Positions 1-7,576 of a stretch of DNA of 11,441 nt are shown in pieces. Every line of letters begins with the position of its first letter. Position 1 is the first letter of the stretch. The notes under the pieces were generated by a model that was not told where the DNA came from, made no database searches, and saw nothing but the letters and a program-made list of their open reading frames with translations. Where the stretch lies: positions 1 to 11,441 of the forward strand of contig JAQBVH010000036.1 in assembly GCA_027623615.1 (NCBI GenBank), in the 5' to 3' direction. The stretch comes from Planctomycetota bacterium. GTDB lineage: Bacteria; Planctomycetota; UBA1135; GCA-002686595. The position numbers and the translations under genes are program-made.

Positions 1-14
1 GCTGGGGCCGCCTA

Positions 15-40
15 CGCCTCCTGCGGAGGCGGATGTGTTT
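15..40 (+). terminator. Weak hairpin with short T-rich trail
   Basis: A perfect 7-bp inverted repeat (CGCCTCC at 15-21, GGAGGCG at 25-31) closes over a 3-nt loop and is followed by GATGTGTTT. This resembles an intrinsic terminator for transcription entering from the left on the plus strand. The T-tract is short and interrupted, and no gene ending just before it can be seen because the window starts here. It could equally be part of the repeat cluster that follows. Confidence 0.3.
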
Positions 41-41
41 C

Positions 42-113
42 TGGCGCCACACCTGACGGTGCGGCAGCCCGGAGCTAATGGCGCCACACCTGACGGTGTG
101 GCAGCCCGGAGCT
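42..113. repeat. Tandem pair of 35-bp hairpin-forming repeats
   Basis: Two 35-bp copies (42-76 and 79-113) are separated by 2 bp, giving a 37-bp period, and differ at one base (C62 versus T99). Each copy is an imperfect palindrome: GGCGCCACACC, loop TGAC, then GGTGYGGC and GCC with a single bulged A. Copy 2 pairs fully as 11 bp (80-90 with 95-106, bulge A103). Copy 1 has an A49/C62 mismatch on the plus strand, which becomes a U-G wobble in a minus-strand RNA. The period is not a multiple of three, so this is not a protein repeat. It may be a REP-like intergenic element, a transcript 3'-end structure or a protein-binding site; the family is not recognised. Confidence 0.75.
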
Positions 114-527
114 CGCACCCGTGGCGCGAGCCCCCGGGCCGACCCGCGCAGTCGGGCATGCTCGCAGCAGCGACGCGAACCCCGCCGGCCTCTCATAACG
201 AGGGGGCTCGACAGCTGCGCGTACTCGCGTCCTGCCGAACCCCCAGGTCTTCGATCTCGCTTCGGGACGCGGCGAAGCCGATTTGTCGATCAGCGCGGGA
301 TGCTGCGTCCACAGGGAGGAGTCCGTTCCGGTGCCCCATTCCGGGTTCGTTTCGACTTTTCCGCAATGGCCCCGGAATGTTCTCGGCGATCGGACTCTCG
401 AGGGCAGGAACGATCGTCGACCGCACGGAGTCGAGCTGACGCATGTCCTCCTGAGGTGGGTTCCTGCCTCCCCCCATCTCGGTTGCGATGGCCAAGTGCT
501 CCCTGCGCGGTCACCGAGCGCGCCGGG
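114..527. other. Intergenic stretch without a convincing gene
   Basis: Several overlapping open frames exist on both strands, but none looks coding. The best minus-strand candidate (193-495) has a much less G/C-biased third codon position than the permease genes beside it, and its translation shows no recognisable domain. The stretch also looks less GC-rich than its neighbours. Small inverted repeats are visible, for example GCTCGC at 111-116 with GCGAGC at 126-131, and GCTTCG at 259-264 with CGAAGC at 273-278. I see no tRNA, rRNA, CRISPR array, insertion sequence end or clear promoter. Confidence 0.5.
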
Positions 528-584
528 CCCTGAGCGAGCAGGGTTCGGCGCCTCGGACCCCCTCCGAGCGGCCCTGGCAGGGCC
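528..584 (-). terminator. Three tandem stem-loops after the efflux operon
   Basis: Three GC-rich inverted repeats lie directly beyond the stop codon of the last operon gene. They are GGCCCT/AGGGCC (570-575 with 579-584, loop GGC), CTCGGA/TCCGAG (552-557 with 563-568, 5-nt loop) and CCCTG/CAGGG (528-532 with 539-543, 6-nt loop). The first begins 3 nt after the stop. No T-tract follows in the minus-strand direction, so these are not textbook intrinsic terminators. Their position suggests transcript 3'-end stabilisation or termination of the minus-strand operon. Confidence 0.4.
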
Positions 585-587
585 TGA

Positions 588-3500
588 CTACTCGATCTTG
601 GAGGCGATCGCCGCTGCGGTCGAGCCACCGCTCGCACGGCGACGGGGCCACAGGGCATCCACCGTCACGCGCCGTATGGCGGCTCCAAAGTCGTCGATGA
701 CCGTGTAGGCCAGGGGGACGACCCACAGGGTGAAGAAGGTCGAGGCCGCCAGGCCACCGGCGACGCAGACCGCGAGGGCGCCATAGTCGATGCCCTGCCG
801 CGGCGCTTCGGCGAGCGCCATGGGCAACAGGCCGAAGATCGTGGTCAGCGCGGTCATCAGGATGGGCCGCACGCGGGCGGCGGCACCTTCGAGCACAGCC
901 TCGCGTCGCTCGAGCTTGTCCTGCACCCGCAGCCTGTGGATCTTGTCGATCAGGACGATGCCGTTGTTGACCACGACGCCCACCAGGATGATGATCCCGA
1001 TCCAGCCGACCGAGTCCATGACCGTGCCGGTCAGGTACAAGGTCCACATCGCGCCGAGCACGGCGAAGGGGATCGTCGTCAAGACCGAGAAGGGCAGGAG
1101 CACCGACTCGAACAGGATGCCCATCAACAGGAATACGAGCACGACCGACAGGGCCAGCGCCTGCTTCATCTCGGCCATCTCCGCCTCCTGGCGCGAGAGC
1201 ACCGAGTCCTCGCGCCCGAGGGAGAAGCCGCGCGGCAGGTCGAGGCCTTCGAGGGCGGCGTAGCCGGCCTTGACCAGCTCGCCCTGTCGGTTGGGATCGC
1301 TGACCCGCGCCTGGATGTCGAAGGTCGTCTGTCCGTCCTTGCGATAGATACTCTGGCGGCCGGGTTGGAACTCGAGGCCCGCGAACGCGGACAGGGCGAC
1401 CGGACCCGTCGGGGTGAAGACCTCGAGCTCGCGCAGGGTGTCGAGGCCGGCGACCTCCTCCTCGTCATACTCGATGAAGAAGGGGACCTCGCGTCCGTTC
1501 TCCTGGAAGCGCGGCAGGGCGGCGCCGCGCAGGGCCCAGGAGACGCTGCGCAGGGCGGACTGGCTGGTCACGCCGTAGGTGTGGGCGGTTTCCCTGTCGA
1601 TGGTCAGGCGTACCTGCTCGGGGGACTCCTCGAGGGAGGTCGACACGTCGAGCAGGCCCGGTACCTCGGAGAGGATCTCGACCGCCTGCAGGCCGTACTT
1701 CTCGAGGGCGTCCGCCCGCGGCCCACGCAGGTGGAAGTGGACGTACTGGCGGCTGGCCACGTCGGCCGTCTGTTCGCGGCTGAAGTAGACGCGGTGGCCG
1801 GGAACCTTGGGCAGCTCGCTGCGCAGGCGATCGCGGATACGCTCGAGATCCTTGGGGTCCATGCGCTCTGCCCAACGCACCTCGATCTCGCCTCCGCCGG
1901 GGCCGAAGCGACTGACCACGTGCTCGAAGCCGAGCTCCTTGCGGTAGGTCTCCAGGCTCCGCTCGTAAACCTCGATCTCGTCCGCAGTCTGCTCGAGGGT
2001 GAAGTTGTTCTCCATGCGCACGCGCAGGGCCAACTCCGAGGTGTCCTCGTCCTGACCGAAGGCGGTCATCGTCATCTTGCCCATCGGCACCTGGATCGAC
2101 ATCAGCACCGCGACCGACAGGGCGGCGGCGGCGAGCCGGTGATCCAGGGTCCACTCCAGGAGCGAGCGATTGCCGTTCTGCACCCAGGCCAGGACCGAGG
2201 TGCCCTGGGGCGCGAAGTGCGCCGGGCGGCTCACGCGGCCCTGCATGCGCTTGCGCCAGTAGGGGGCGCCGAACGCGAGCAGCAAGGCAGCGACCAGCGC
2301 CAGTCCGAAGATGCTCTTGCCGGCCTTGGCCGCTGCCTCGACGTTCTCCTTGGGAATGCCGAAGCCGTCGAGCTCGGTGCCGATTGCGATCAGCTCCCGG
2401 GCGCCTTGGAATTGCAGACCGGTCAGGGCGAGCATCCCGATGGCCAGGGGCCAGCGCAACGGCGTGACCACGACCAGGATCCAGCGCAGGAGCGTCTCGG
2501 TGGCGCGCAGGCTCCCGTAGAGGAGGGCACGCAGGCCGCCGAGGATCAGGCCGATCAGGAGCACCGGGTAGCTCGAGAGCTTGCCGAGCAGCTTCGCGAT
2601 GCCGCGGATCGCGACGGGGCGCTCACCGAGGATGCGGGCCGAGATGACCGGCAGGAAGACGAGCGCGACGAGCAAGCTGAAGAGGAGCGAGGCGCAGAGC
2701 GGGATGCCCAGCGCGGCCAGCATCGTGCGCATCGTCTGGTTGTCACCCATGAAGATGAGCGGGAGGAACACGACCACGCTGGTCAGGGTGGCCAGGGCGA
2801 TCGCGAGGCCCACGTCGCGCACCCCGAGGATCGCGGCCTCACGACCGCGCTGACCCCGGCCTCCGAGCCGCGCGATGTTCTCGATCACGACGACCGAGTT
2901 GTCCACGAGCATCCCGATGCCCAGGGTCAACCCGGTCATCGTCAGCACGTTGAAGGTGCCGCCGCTGAAGTTCTCGTAGGCGATCGCGAGCAGGGCCGAG
3001 GTCGGGATCGACAGGGCCACGCACAGCGTCATGCGCACCCGACGCAGGAACATGAACAGGATCAGGACCGCCAGGCCGCCGCCCCAGACCGCGGTGGACT
3101 CGAGCTGGGAGATCGAGTTCTGGATGAACTCGGCCTGGTCGAAGAACACGGCCACGCCGACCTTGCCCTGGATCTTGGGGTCGGTCTCGAAGCTGTCGAT
3201 GACCTCGTGCAGACCCGTGGAGACCTCGACCACGTTGGCCGTGGACTCCTTCTGGATCATCCCGTAGTAGGCGATCTTGCCGTCGATGCGCGTCAGGCGA
3301 TCGCGCACGGTCTTGACGCGCTCGACCGAGGCCACGTCGCGGATGCGCAGCCCATTTCCGATCGGGTAGTCCTCGACGTCCTCGAGGGTCTCGAAGCGCA
3401 TGTCCGAGCGCAGGAGGAAGCGTCGACCCCCGTCGGTGATCTCGCCCATCGGCTGGGCGAAGTTGTCCTTCGCCAGGCGCCCGATCAGCTCGCCGATGTT

Positions 3501-4139
3501 CAGGCGCGTCGCGCGCACCTTGTCCTCGTCGAGCAAGATGCGGATCGAGTCGTCCAGCATCCCCCAGACCTGGACCCGGCTGACGCCGTCCACGCCCTCG
3601 AGCTTGCGCTGGACGTTGTTCTCGACAAGGAAGTCGAGGTCGGGCGTGCGCTCCTCGATGAGCAGCGCGAAGAACATGATCGGCATCTGGCCGTCGTCGT
3701 TCGCCCAGATGGAGATGCGATCGACCGAGTCGGGCAGGTCAGGGCGCGCGCGCTCGATACGGTCGCGCACCTCCGCCTTGGCCAGGTCCATGTCGCCGGA
3801 GCCGTTGAACGCGACGCGCAGGCGCACGGAGCCCTCGCCCGAACGGGAGCTGAACTCCTTCAGGTCGGGCAGGGTGCGGAACTGCTCCTCGAGGGGCCGC
3901 GCGACCTTCTCCTCGTTCTCCGAGGCCGACGAGCCGGGGTGGGTGACGAAGACGGTGAGCTGCGTGCCCGTGATCCCGCTGGGCAGCATCTGCAAGGGGA
4001 TGCGCACGTACGCGATCACCCCGATCACGATCAGGGTCAGGAACACGACCAGGAGGCCGACCGGTCGGTCGACCATCGTCGCGAACGCGCCGGACTTGAC
4101 CGGAGTGGTGTCCGTTCTGGGGGAGTCGTCCGGGTTCAT
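588..4139 (-). CDS. RND-family efflux permease, second of a tandem pair
   Basis: This 1183-residue inner-membrane protein is a resistance-nodulation-division (RND) antiporter that should drive export of small molecules using the proton gradient. TM1 lies near residues 27-45 and is followed by the first periplasmic porter region. TM2-TM6 lie near 350-500 and carry the TM4 motif GMLVDNSVVVIE (Asp413, Asn414). The second porter region spans about 690-990, and TM8-TM12 about 995-1145, with VVVNNGIVLID in TM10 and RPILMTALTT leading into TM11. Typical RND pumps have about 1020-1050 residues. The excess lies mainly between TM6 and TM7 (about 501-667), which holds three additional hydrophobic stretches near 523-541, 552-575 and 608-625. 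The N-terminal porter sequence is more divergent than in the first permease (MLPSGITGTQ where LFPD-type motifs are usual). The start overlaps the first permease stop by 4 nt (ATGA), with a GGAGGT site 5 nt upstream, so the start is well supported. Substrate is unknown; it probably partners the first permease. Confidence 0.93.
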   Translation of the reverse strand: MNPDDSPRTDTTPVKSGAFATMVDRPVGLLVVFLTLIVIGVIAYVRIPLQMLPSGITGTQLTVFVTHPGSSASENEEKVARPLEEQFRTLPDLKEFSSRSGEGSVRLRVAFNGSGDMDLAKAEVRDRIERARPDLPDSVDRISIWANDDGQMPIMFFALLIEERTPDLDFLVENNVQRKLEGVDGVSRVQVWGMLDDSIRILLDEDKVRATRLNIGELIGRLAKDNFAQPMGEITDGGRRFLLRSDMRFETLEDVEDYPIGNGLRIRDVASVERVKTVRDRLTRIDGKIAYYGMIQKESTANVVEVSTGLHEVIDSFETDPKIQGKVGVAVFFDQAEFIQNSISQLESTAVWGGGLAVLILFMFLRRVRMTLCVALSIPTSALLAIAYENFSGGTFNVLTMTGLTLGIGMLVDNSVVVIENIARLGGRGQRGREAAILGVRDVGLAIALATLTSVVVFLPLIFMGDNQTMRTMLAALGIPLCASLLFSLLVALVFLPVISARILGERPVAIRGIAKLLGKLSSYPVLLIGLILGGLRALLYGSLRATETLLRWILVVVTPLRWPLAIGMLALTGLQFQGARELIAIGTELDGFGIPKENVEAAAKAGKSIFGLALVAALLLAFGAPYWRKRMQGRVSRPAHFAPQGTSVLAWVQNGNRSLLEWTLDHRLAAAALSVAVLMSIQVPMGKMTMTAFGQDEDTSELALRVRMENNFTLEQTADEIEVYERSLETYRKELGFEHVVSRFGPGGGEIEVRWAERMDPKDLERIRDRLRSELPKVPGHRVYFSREQTADVASRQYVHFHLRGPRADALEKYGLQAVEILSEVPGLLDVSTSLEESPEQVRLTIDRETAHTYGVTSQSALRSVSWALRGAALPRFQENGREVPFFIEYDEEEVAGLDTLRELEVFTPTGPVALSAFAGLEFQPGRQSIYRKDGQTTFDIQARVSDPNRQGELVKAGYAALEGLDLPRGFSLGREDSVLSRQEAEMAEMKQALALSVVLVFLLMGILFESVLLPFSVLTTIPFAVLGAMWTLYLTGTVMDSVGWIGIIILVGVVVNNGIVLIDKIHRLRVQDKLERREAVLEGAAARVRPILMTALTTIFGLLPMALAEAPRQGIDYGALAVCVAGGLAASTFFTLWVVPLAYTVIDDFGAAIRRVTVDALWPRRRASGGSTAAAIASKIE

Positions 4140-7100
4140 GCCGCACCTCCGAGTTCGGGGCCTGCGCCCCAGTTCACGCGCCGCTTGCGCTTGGCGGCCA
4201 CCAAGCGGTAGATCACGGGGACGACGACCAGCGTGAGCAGCGTGGAGCTGGTCAGGCCCGCGATGACGGTGATCGCCATAGGCGCCCGCAGCTCCGCGCC
4301 CTCACCGGCGCCGAACTCGCCGATCCAGGGTAGCCCCATCAGCCAACCGGTGAGGGGGATGAGCCCCAGGACCGTCGTGCTGGTGGTCATCAGGATGGGA
4401 CGCAGGCGGGCGCGGCCCGCCTCCATGATCGCCTCGTGCAGCTCCAGGCCAGCGTCCCGCTTCTGGTTGATCCGATCGACGAGCACGATGGCGTTGTTGA
4501 CCACGATGCCCGCCAGCAGGATCAGGCCGATGAAGACGACCACGGAGAGGGGGATGTCGAGCGCTGCGAGGGCGAGCACGACTCCGACCCCGGCCAGGGG
4601 CACGCTGAACAGGATCACGAAGGGCTGCAGCAGCGACTCGAACTGGCTCGCCATGACCACGTAGACCAGGAAGATCGCGAGCAGCAACGCAGCCTGCATC
4701 GAGCGGGTGCCCTTCTCCATCTCGCGCTTCTGACCACCGAGCTCGACGAGCACGTCGGAGGGGGTGACCAGGTCCGCGAGGGCCGCCTCGATGCGCGCGG
4801 TCACGCCGCCGAGGTCGATGCCCGTGCTCGCGGCGGTGACGACCACCGCGCGGCCGTTGCCGATGCGCCGGATCTCGGCCGGCCCGCGAGCCTCGTCGAT
4901 CCTCGCGATGGCAGACAGACGCACGGGCTTGGCGCCGGCGACGGTCGGGTTGACGACGAGCTCCTCGATGGCGGCGATGGTCGAGAGGACGCTCTCGTCC
5001 CCCTTGACCCGGATGTCGATGCGCTCCTCGCCCTCGACGAAGCGTGTGCCCACGTTGCCCTGGATGTGGTCGCGGATGAGATCCGAGACCTGGGCCATGT
5101 CGAGGCCGTACTTGAGGGTCTTGTCCCGGTCGAAGGTGATGCGCGCCTCGGGGTGACCGGCGCGCACGGAGGTGCGCACGTCGGTCAGGCCCTGGATGCG
5201 GGTCATGCGTTCACGCACCTGCTCGGCGACCGCACCGAGGACCTCGAGGTCGTGCCCGCGCACCTCAACCGCGATCGGCGCGTCGATCGTGAACGGGGTG
5301 GGGCGCTTGATGTCGACCGAGCGCACCTCGGGGTGGGCCTGCAGGATCCGGCGCACCTGGTTCGCGACGAGCTCCTCGGCATCGGCCGAGGAGTGCTCGG
5401 GCTCGAGCAGCACCGTGAGGCGCGCGGTGTGATCGCCCTCGATCTCGCGCGTCAGCGTGTCAGCCTCGACGCCGACCGTCAGCGCGGTCAGCGACACGCC
5501 CTCGAGCGCGCTCACCTCCCGGTCGAGCTCCTTGAACACGACGTCGGAGCTATCGATCGGCGTGCCGATCGCCAGGCCCACGTGGGCGGTGAACTCGCCC
5601 TGGTGGATCTCCGGCAAGAGCTCCATGCCCAGATCCTTGGCCGAGCCCCAGGCGAACCACGTCAGACCGCTGGTCGCCGCGAGCACGATCAAGGGATGGG
5701 CCAGAGCGGCCCGCAGCACGCGCGGATAGGTGGCGTCGAGGGCGCGCCACAGCCAGTCGAAGGCCGTGCGGATGGGCCACGTCACCCAGCCCAGCAGGGT
5801 GGCCACGAGCCCGAACAGGACCATGCCGATGCGCAGGCTGACGAACCAGGCCAGGCGCCCGACGTACACCACGGCGAAGTGCAGCACGTTGCCCGTCGCC
5901 TCGGGCGCAGTCCACTTGTAGCGCATGCGCGTGAGGTAGCGCGGCGTGTGGGTCAGGTCCGAGCCCTTGATCGGCTCGGTCTCGCCGGCCAGGAAGCTGC
6001 GCGAGGCGAGCATCGGAATGAACAGCACCGCGACCACGAGCGACACGAGCAGCGAGGACACGACCGTCACCGCCTGGTCCCCGAAGATCTGCCCGGCGAT
6101 CCCGTGCACGAACACGATCGGCGCGAACACTGCCACCGTGGTCAGGGTCGAGGCGGTGATCGCGCCGGCGACCTCGCTCACGCCGCGCACCGCAGCGGTC
6201 GCCAGATCATCGCCCTCCTCGCGACAGCGCGTGATCGACTCGAGCACGACGATCGCATTGTCGACCAGCATCCCGATGCCGAGGGCCAGGCCGCCCAGCG
6301 ACATGATGTTCAGGGACACCTCGACGATGTACATCGGCGCAAACGTGACGATCACCGAGATCGGGATCGCGACGCCGATGATCAGCGTGGTCGAGAGGCG
6401 GCGCAGGAAGAACCACATGACCGCGATCGCGAGCAGCGCGCCGACCAGGGCCGCGTCGCGCACGTCCTTGACCGCGGCGCCGATGAAGGTCGACTGGTCC
6501 GACAGGACTTCGATTCGCGCCGCGTCGCGCACGTTCCACGCGAGGAAGTTCAGCTTCTGGCGTTCCTCGAAGCTGATGTCCTTGGTCTTGCCCGAGGCGA
6601 TCTTCTCCGCGGCGCGCTTCTGTTGCTCCGCATCGCCGAAGATGTGCTTGTGCACCGACTCCGCCACGTCGACGATGTTCGCGCCGGCCTCGCGGAAGAT
6701 CGCGATCTCGATCGCCTCGGTGCCATCGAGGCGCGTGATCACCTCGCGCTCGGCGTGGGTGCGCGTGACCGTGGCCACGTCGCTGACGCGGATGGCGGTG
6801 TCCCCGCGGCTCTCGATGGCCAGGTTCTTGATCTCCTCGACCGTCTGGAACTCGCCGAGGGCACGCACGAGGTAGTCGGTCGACCCCTCACGGATCTGGC
6901 CGCCCGAGGCGTTCAGGTTCTCCTGGGCGAGGCGGTTCGCGACGGTGGCCGGGTCGAGGCGCTTCGCCGCCAACAGGTTCGGGTCGACCTTGACGAGGAT
7001 CTCTTCCTGAAGACCGCCGCGCACCTGGACCGCGGCCACGCCCTCGAGCCCCTCGAGCTCGCGCTTGATCCGGTTCTCGGCCAGCCAGCGCAGTCGGATC

Positions 7101-7561
7101 GACTCCTCCTCGGACGCGAGCTTGCCCTCGGGCAACGACACGCCCATGCGCAGGATCGGATCGAGGTTCGGGTCGTAGCGCAGGATCAACGGCCGCTCCG
7201 CGGAGTCCGGCAGGCGCACGCCGTCCAGGCGATCGCGCACCTCCTGGACCGCGAAGGTCATGCGCGTGCCCCAGTCGAACTCGAGCACGACGTCGGAGAA
7301 CCCGGCGCGGCTGATCGAGGTGGTGCGCACGAGGCCCGGCAGGGTCGAGAGCGACTCCTGGATGCGTACGGAGACGCGATCTTCCACGTCCTCGGGGGCG
7401 GCCCCGGGGAAGGCCGTGCGCACGGTCAGCGTCGGATAGCTGATCTCGGGCAGGAGGTCCATGGGCAGGCGCACGAGGGACACACCCCCGAAGACGGCCA
7501 AGGCCAGGATGAACATCGTGATCGCCACGGGGCGTGTGGCGACGAAGCTGAGGCGGGACAT
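4136..7561 (-). CDS. RND-family efflux permease, first of a tandem pair
   Basis: This 1141-residue inner-membrane RND transporter has TM1 near residues 12-32 followed by the family motif LLPEISYPTLTV and FPGAAPEDVE. TM2-TM6 lie near 368-519 with GIGMLVDNAIVVLE in TM4 (Asp434, Asn435), and TM7 near 622-638. The second porter region spans about 640-945, and TM8-TM12 about 956-1118, with GIVVNNAIVLVD in TM10 and GEGAELRAPMAITVI before TM12. These motifs match the DN/NN subgroup of hydrophobe/amphiphile pumps (SwrC-like) rather than AcrB itself, which has DD and a TM10 lysine. About 100 residues separate TM6 and TM7, including a hydrophobic, Trp-rich stretch near 558-608, against about 40 in AcrB. 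A charged insertion sits near 307-352 just before TM2. The gene starts 12 nt after the adaptor stop, with an AGGAG that uses the last bases of that stop, and it overlaps the next permease by 4 nt. Together with the adaptor it should form the core of a tripartite pump; the cargo is not evident. Confidence 0.95.
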   Translation of the reverse strand: MSRLSFVATRPVAITMFILALAVFGGVSLVRLPMDLLPEISYPTLTVRTAFPGAAPEDVEDRVSVRIQESLSTLPGLVRTTSISRAGFSDVVLEFDWGTRMTFAVQEVRDRLDGVRLPDSAERPLILRYDPNLDPILRMGVSLPEGKLASEEESIRLRWLAENRIKRELEGLEGVAAVQVRGGLQEEILVKVDPNLLAAKRLDPATVANRLAQENLNASGGQIREGSTDYLVRALGEFQTVEEIKNLAIESRGDTAIRVSDVATVTRTHAEREVITRLDGTEAIEIAIFREAGANIVDVAESVHKHIFGDAEQQKRAAEKIASGKTKDISFEERQKLNFLAWNVRDAARIEVLSDQSTFIGAAVKDVRDAALVGALLAIAVMWFFLRRLSTTLIIGVAIPISVIVTFAPMYIVEVSLNIMSLGGLALGIGMLVDNAIVVLESITRCREEGDDLATAAVRGVSEVAGAITASTLTTVAVFAPIVFVHGIAGQIFGDQAVTVVSSLLVSLVVAVLFIPMLASRSFLAGETEPIKGSDLTHTPRYLTRMRYKWTAPEATGNVLHFAVVYVGRLAWFVSLRIGMVLFGLVATLLGWVTWPIRTAFDWLWRALDATYPRVLRAALAHPLIVLAATSGLTWFAWGSAKDLGMELLPEIHQGEFTAHVGLAIGTPIDSSDVVFKELDREVSALEGVSLTALTVGVEADTLTREIEGDHTARLTVLLEPEHSSADAEELVANQVRRILQAHPEVRSVDIKRPTPFTIDAPIAVEVRGHDLEVLGAVAEQVRERMTRIQGLTDVRTSVRAGHPEARITFDRDKTLKYGLDMAQVSDLIRDHIQGNVGTRFVEGEERIDIRVKGDESVLSTIAAIEELVVNPTVAGAKPVRLSAIARIDEARGPAEIRRIGNGRAVVVTAASTGIDLGGVTARIEAALADLVTPSDVLVELGGQKREMEKGTRSMQAALLLAIFLVYVVMASQFESLLQPFVILFSVPLAGVGVVLALAALDIPLSVVVFIGLILLAGIVVNNAIVLVDRINQKRDAGLELHEAIMEAGRARLRPILMTTSTTVLGLIPLTGWLMGLPWIGEFGAGEGAELRAPMAITVIAGLTSSTLLTLVVVPVIYRLVAAKRKRRVNWGAGPELGGAA
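4145..4150 (-). promoter_or_regulatory. Shine-Dalgarno site of second RND permease
   Basis: On the minus strand GGAGGT lies 5 nt before the ATG at 4139-4137, inside the end of the first permease gene. It fixes the start of the second permease and, with the ATGA overlap, suggests translational coupling that would keep the two permeases in matched amounts. Confidence 0.8.
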
Positions 7562-7570
7562 GTTGCGGCG

Positions 7571-7576
7571 CTCCTA
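7571..7576 (-). promoter_or_regulatory. Shine-Dalgarno site of first RND permease
   Basis: On the minus strand TAGGAG combines the TAG stop of the adaptor with an AGGAG ribosome-binding sequence. The ATG follows 9 nt after GGAG. Sharing bases between stop and ribosome-binding site is a common sign of coupled translation in an operon. Confidence 0.7.

Noticed and set aside
1..78. Possible C-terminal end of a plus-strand gene in frame 1 (stop at 76-78).
   Set aside because: Only 25 codons are visible, they run through the hairpin and first repeat, and the Gly/Ala/Ser-rich translation has no recognisable signature.
42..113. CRISPR-like repeat.
   Set aside because: There are only two copies, separated by 2 bp with no spacer.
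35..533. Overlapping open frames in the left intergenic region, including one running through both 35-bp repeats.
   Set aside because: Third-position composition is not biased like the real genes, the frames overlap each other on both strands, and the 37-bp repeat period breaks any reading frame.
936..4211. A 1091-codon plus-strand open frame opposite the second permease.
   Set aside because: It is antisense to a clear RND gene. The product is dominated by His, Asp, Gln, Arg and Glu with no hydrophobic core or domain, as expected when a GC-rich gene is read on the other strand.
588..7561. Naming the permeases mdtB and mdtC.
   Set aside because: The arrangement is similar, but the TM4 and TM10 motifs (VDN, VNN) and the long TM6-TM7 inserts do not match the MdtB and MdtC sequences I know, so orthology is not supported.
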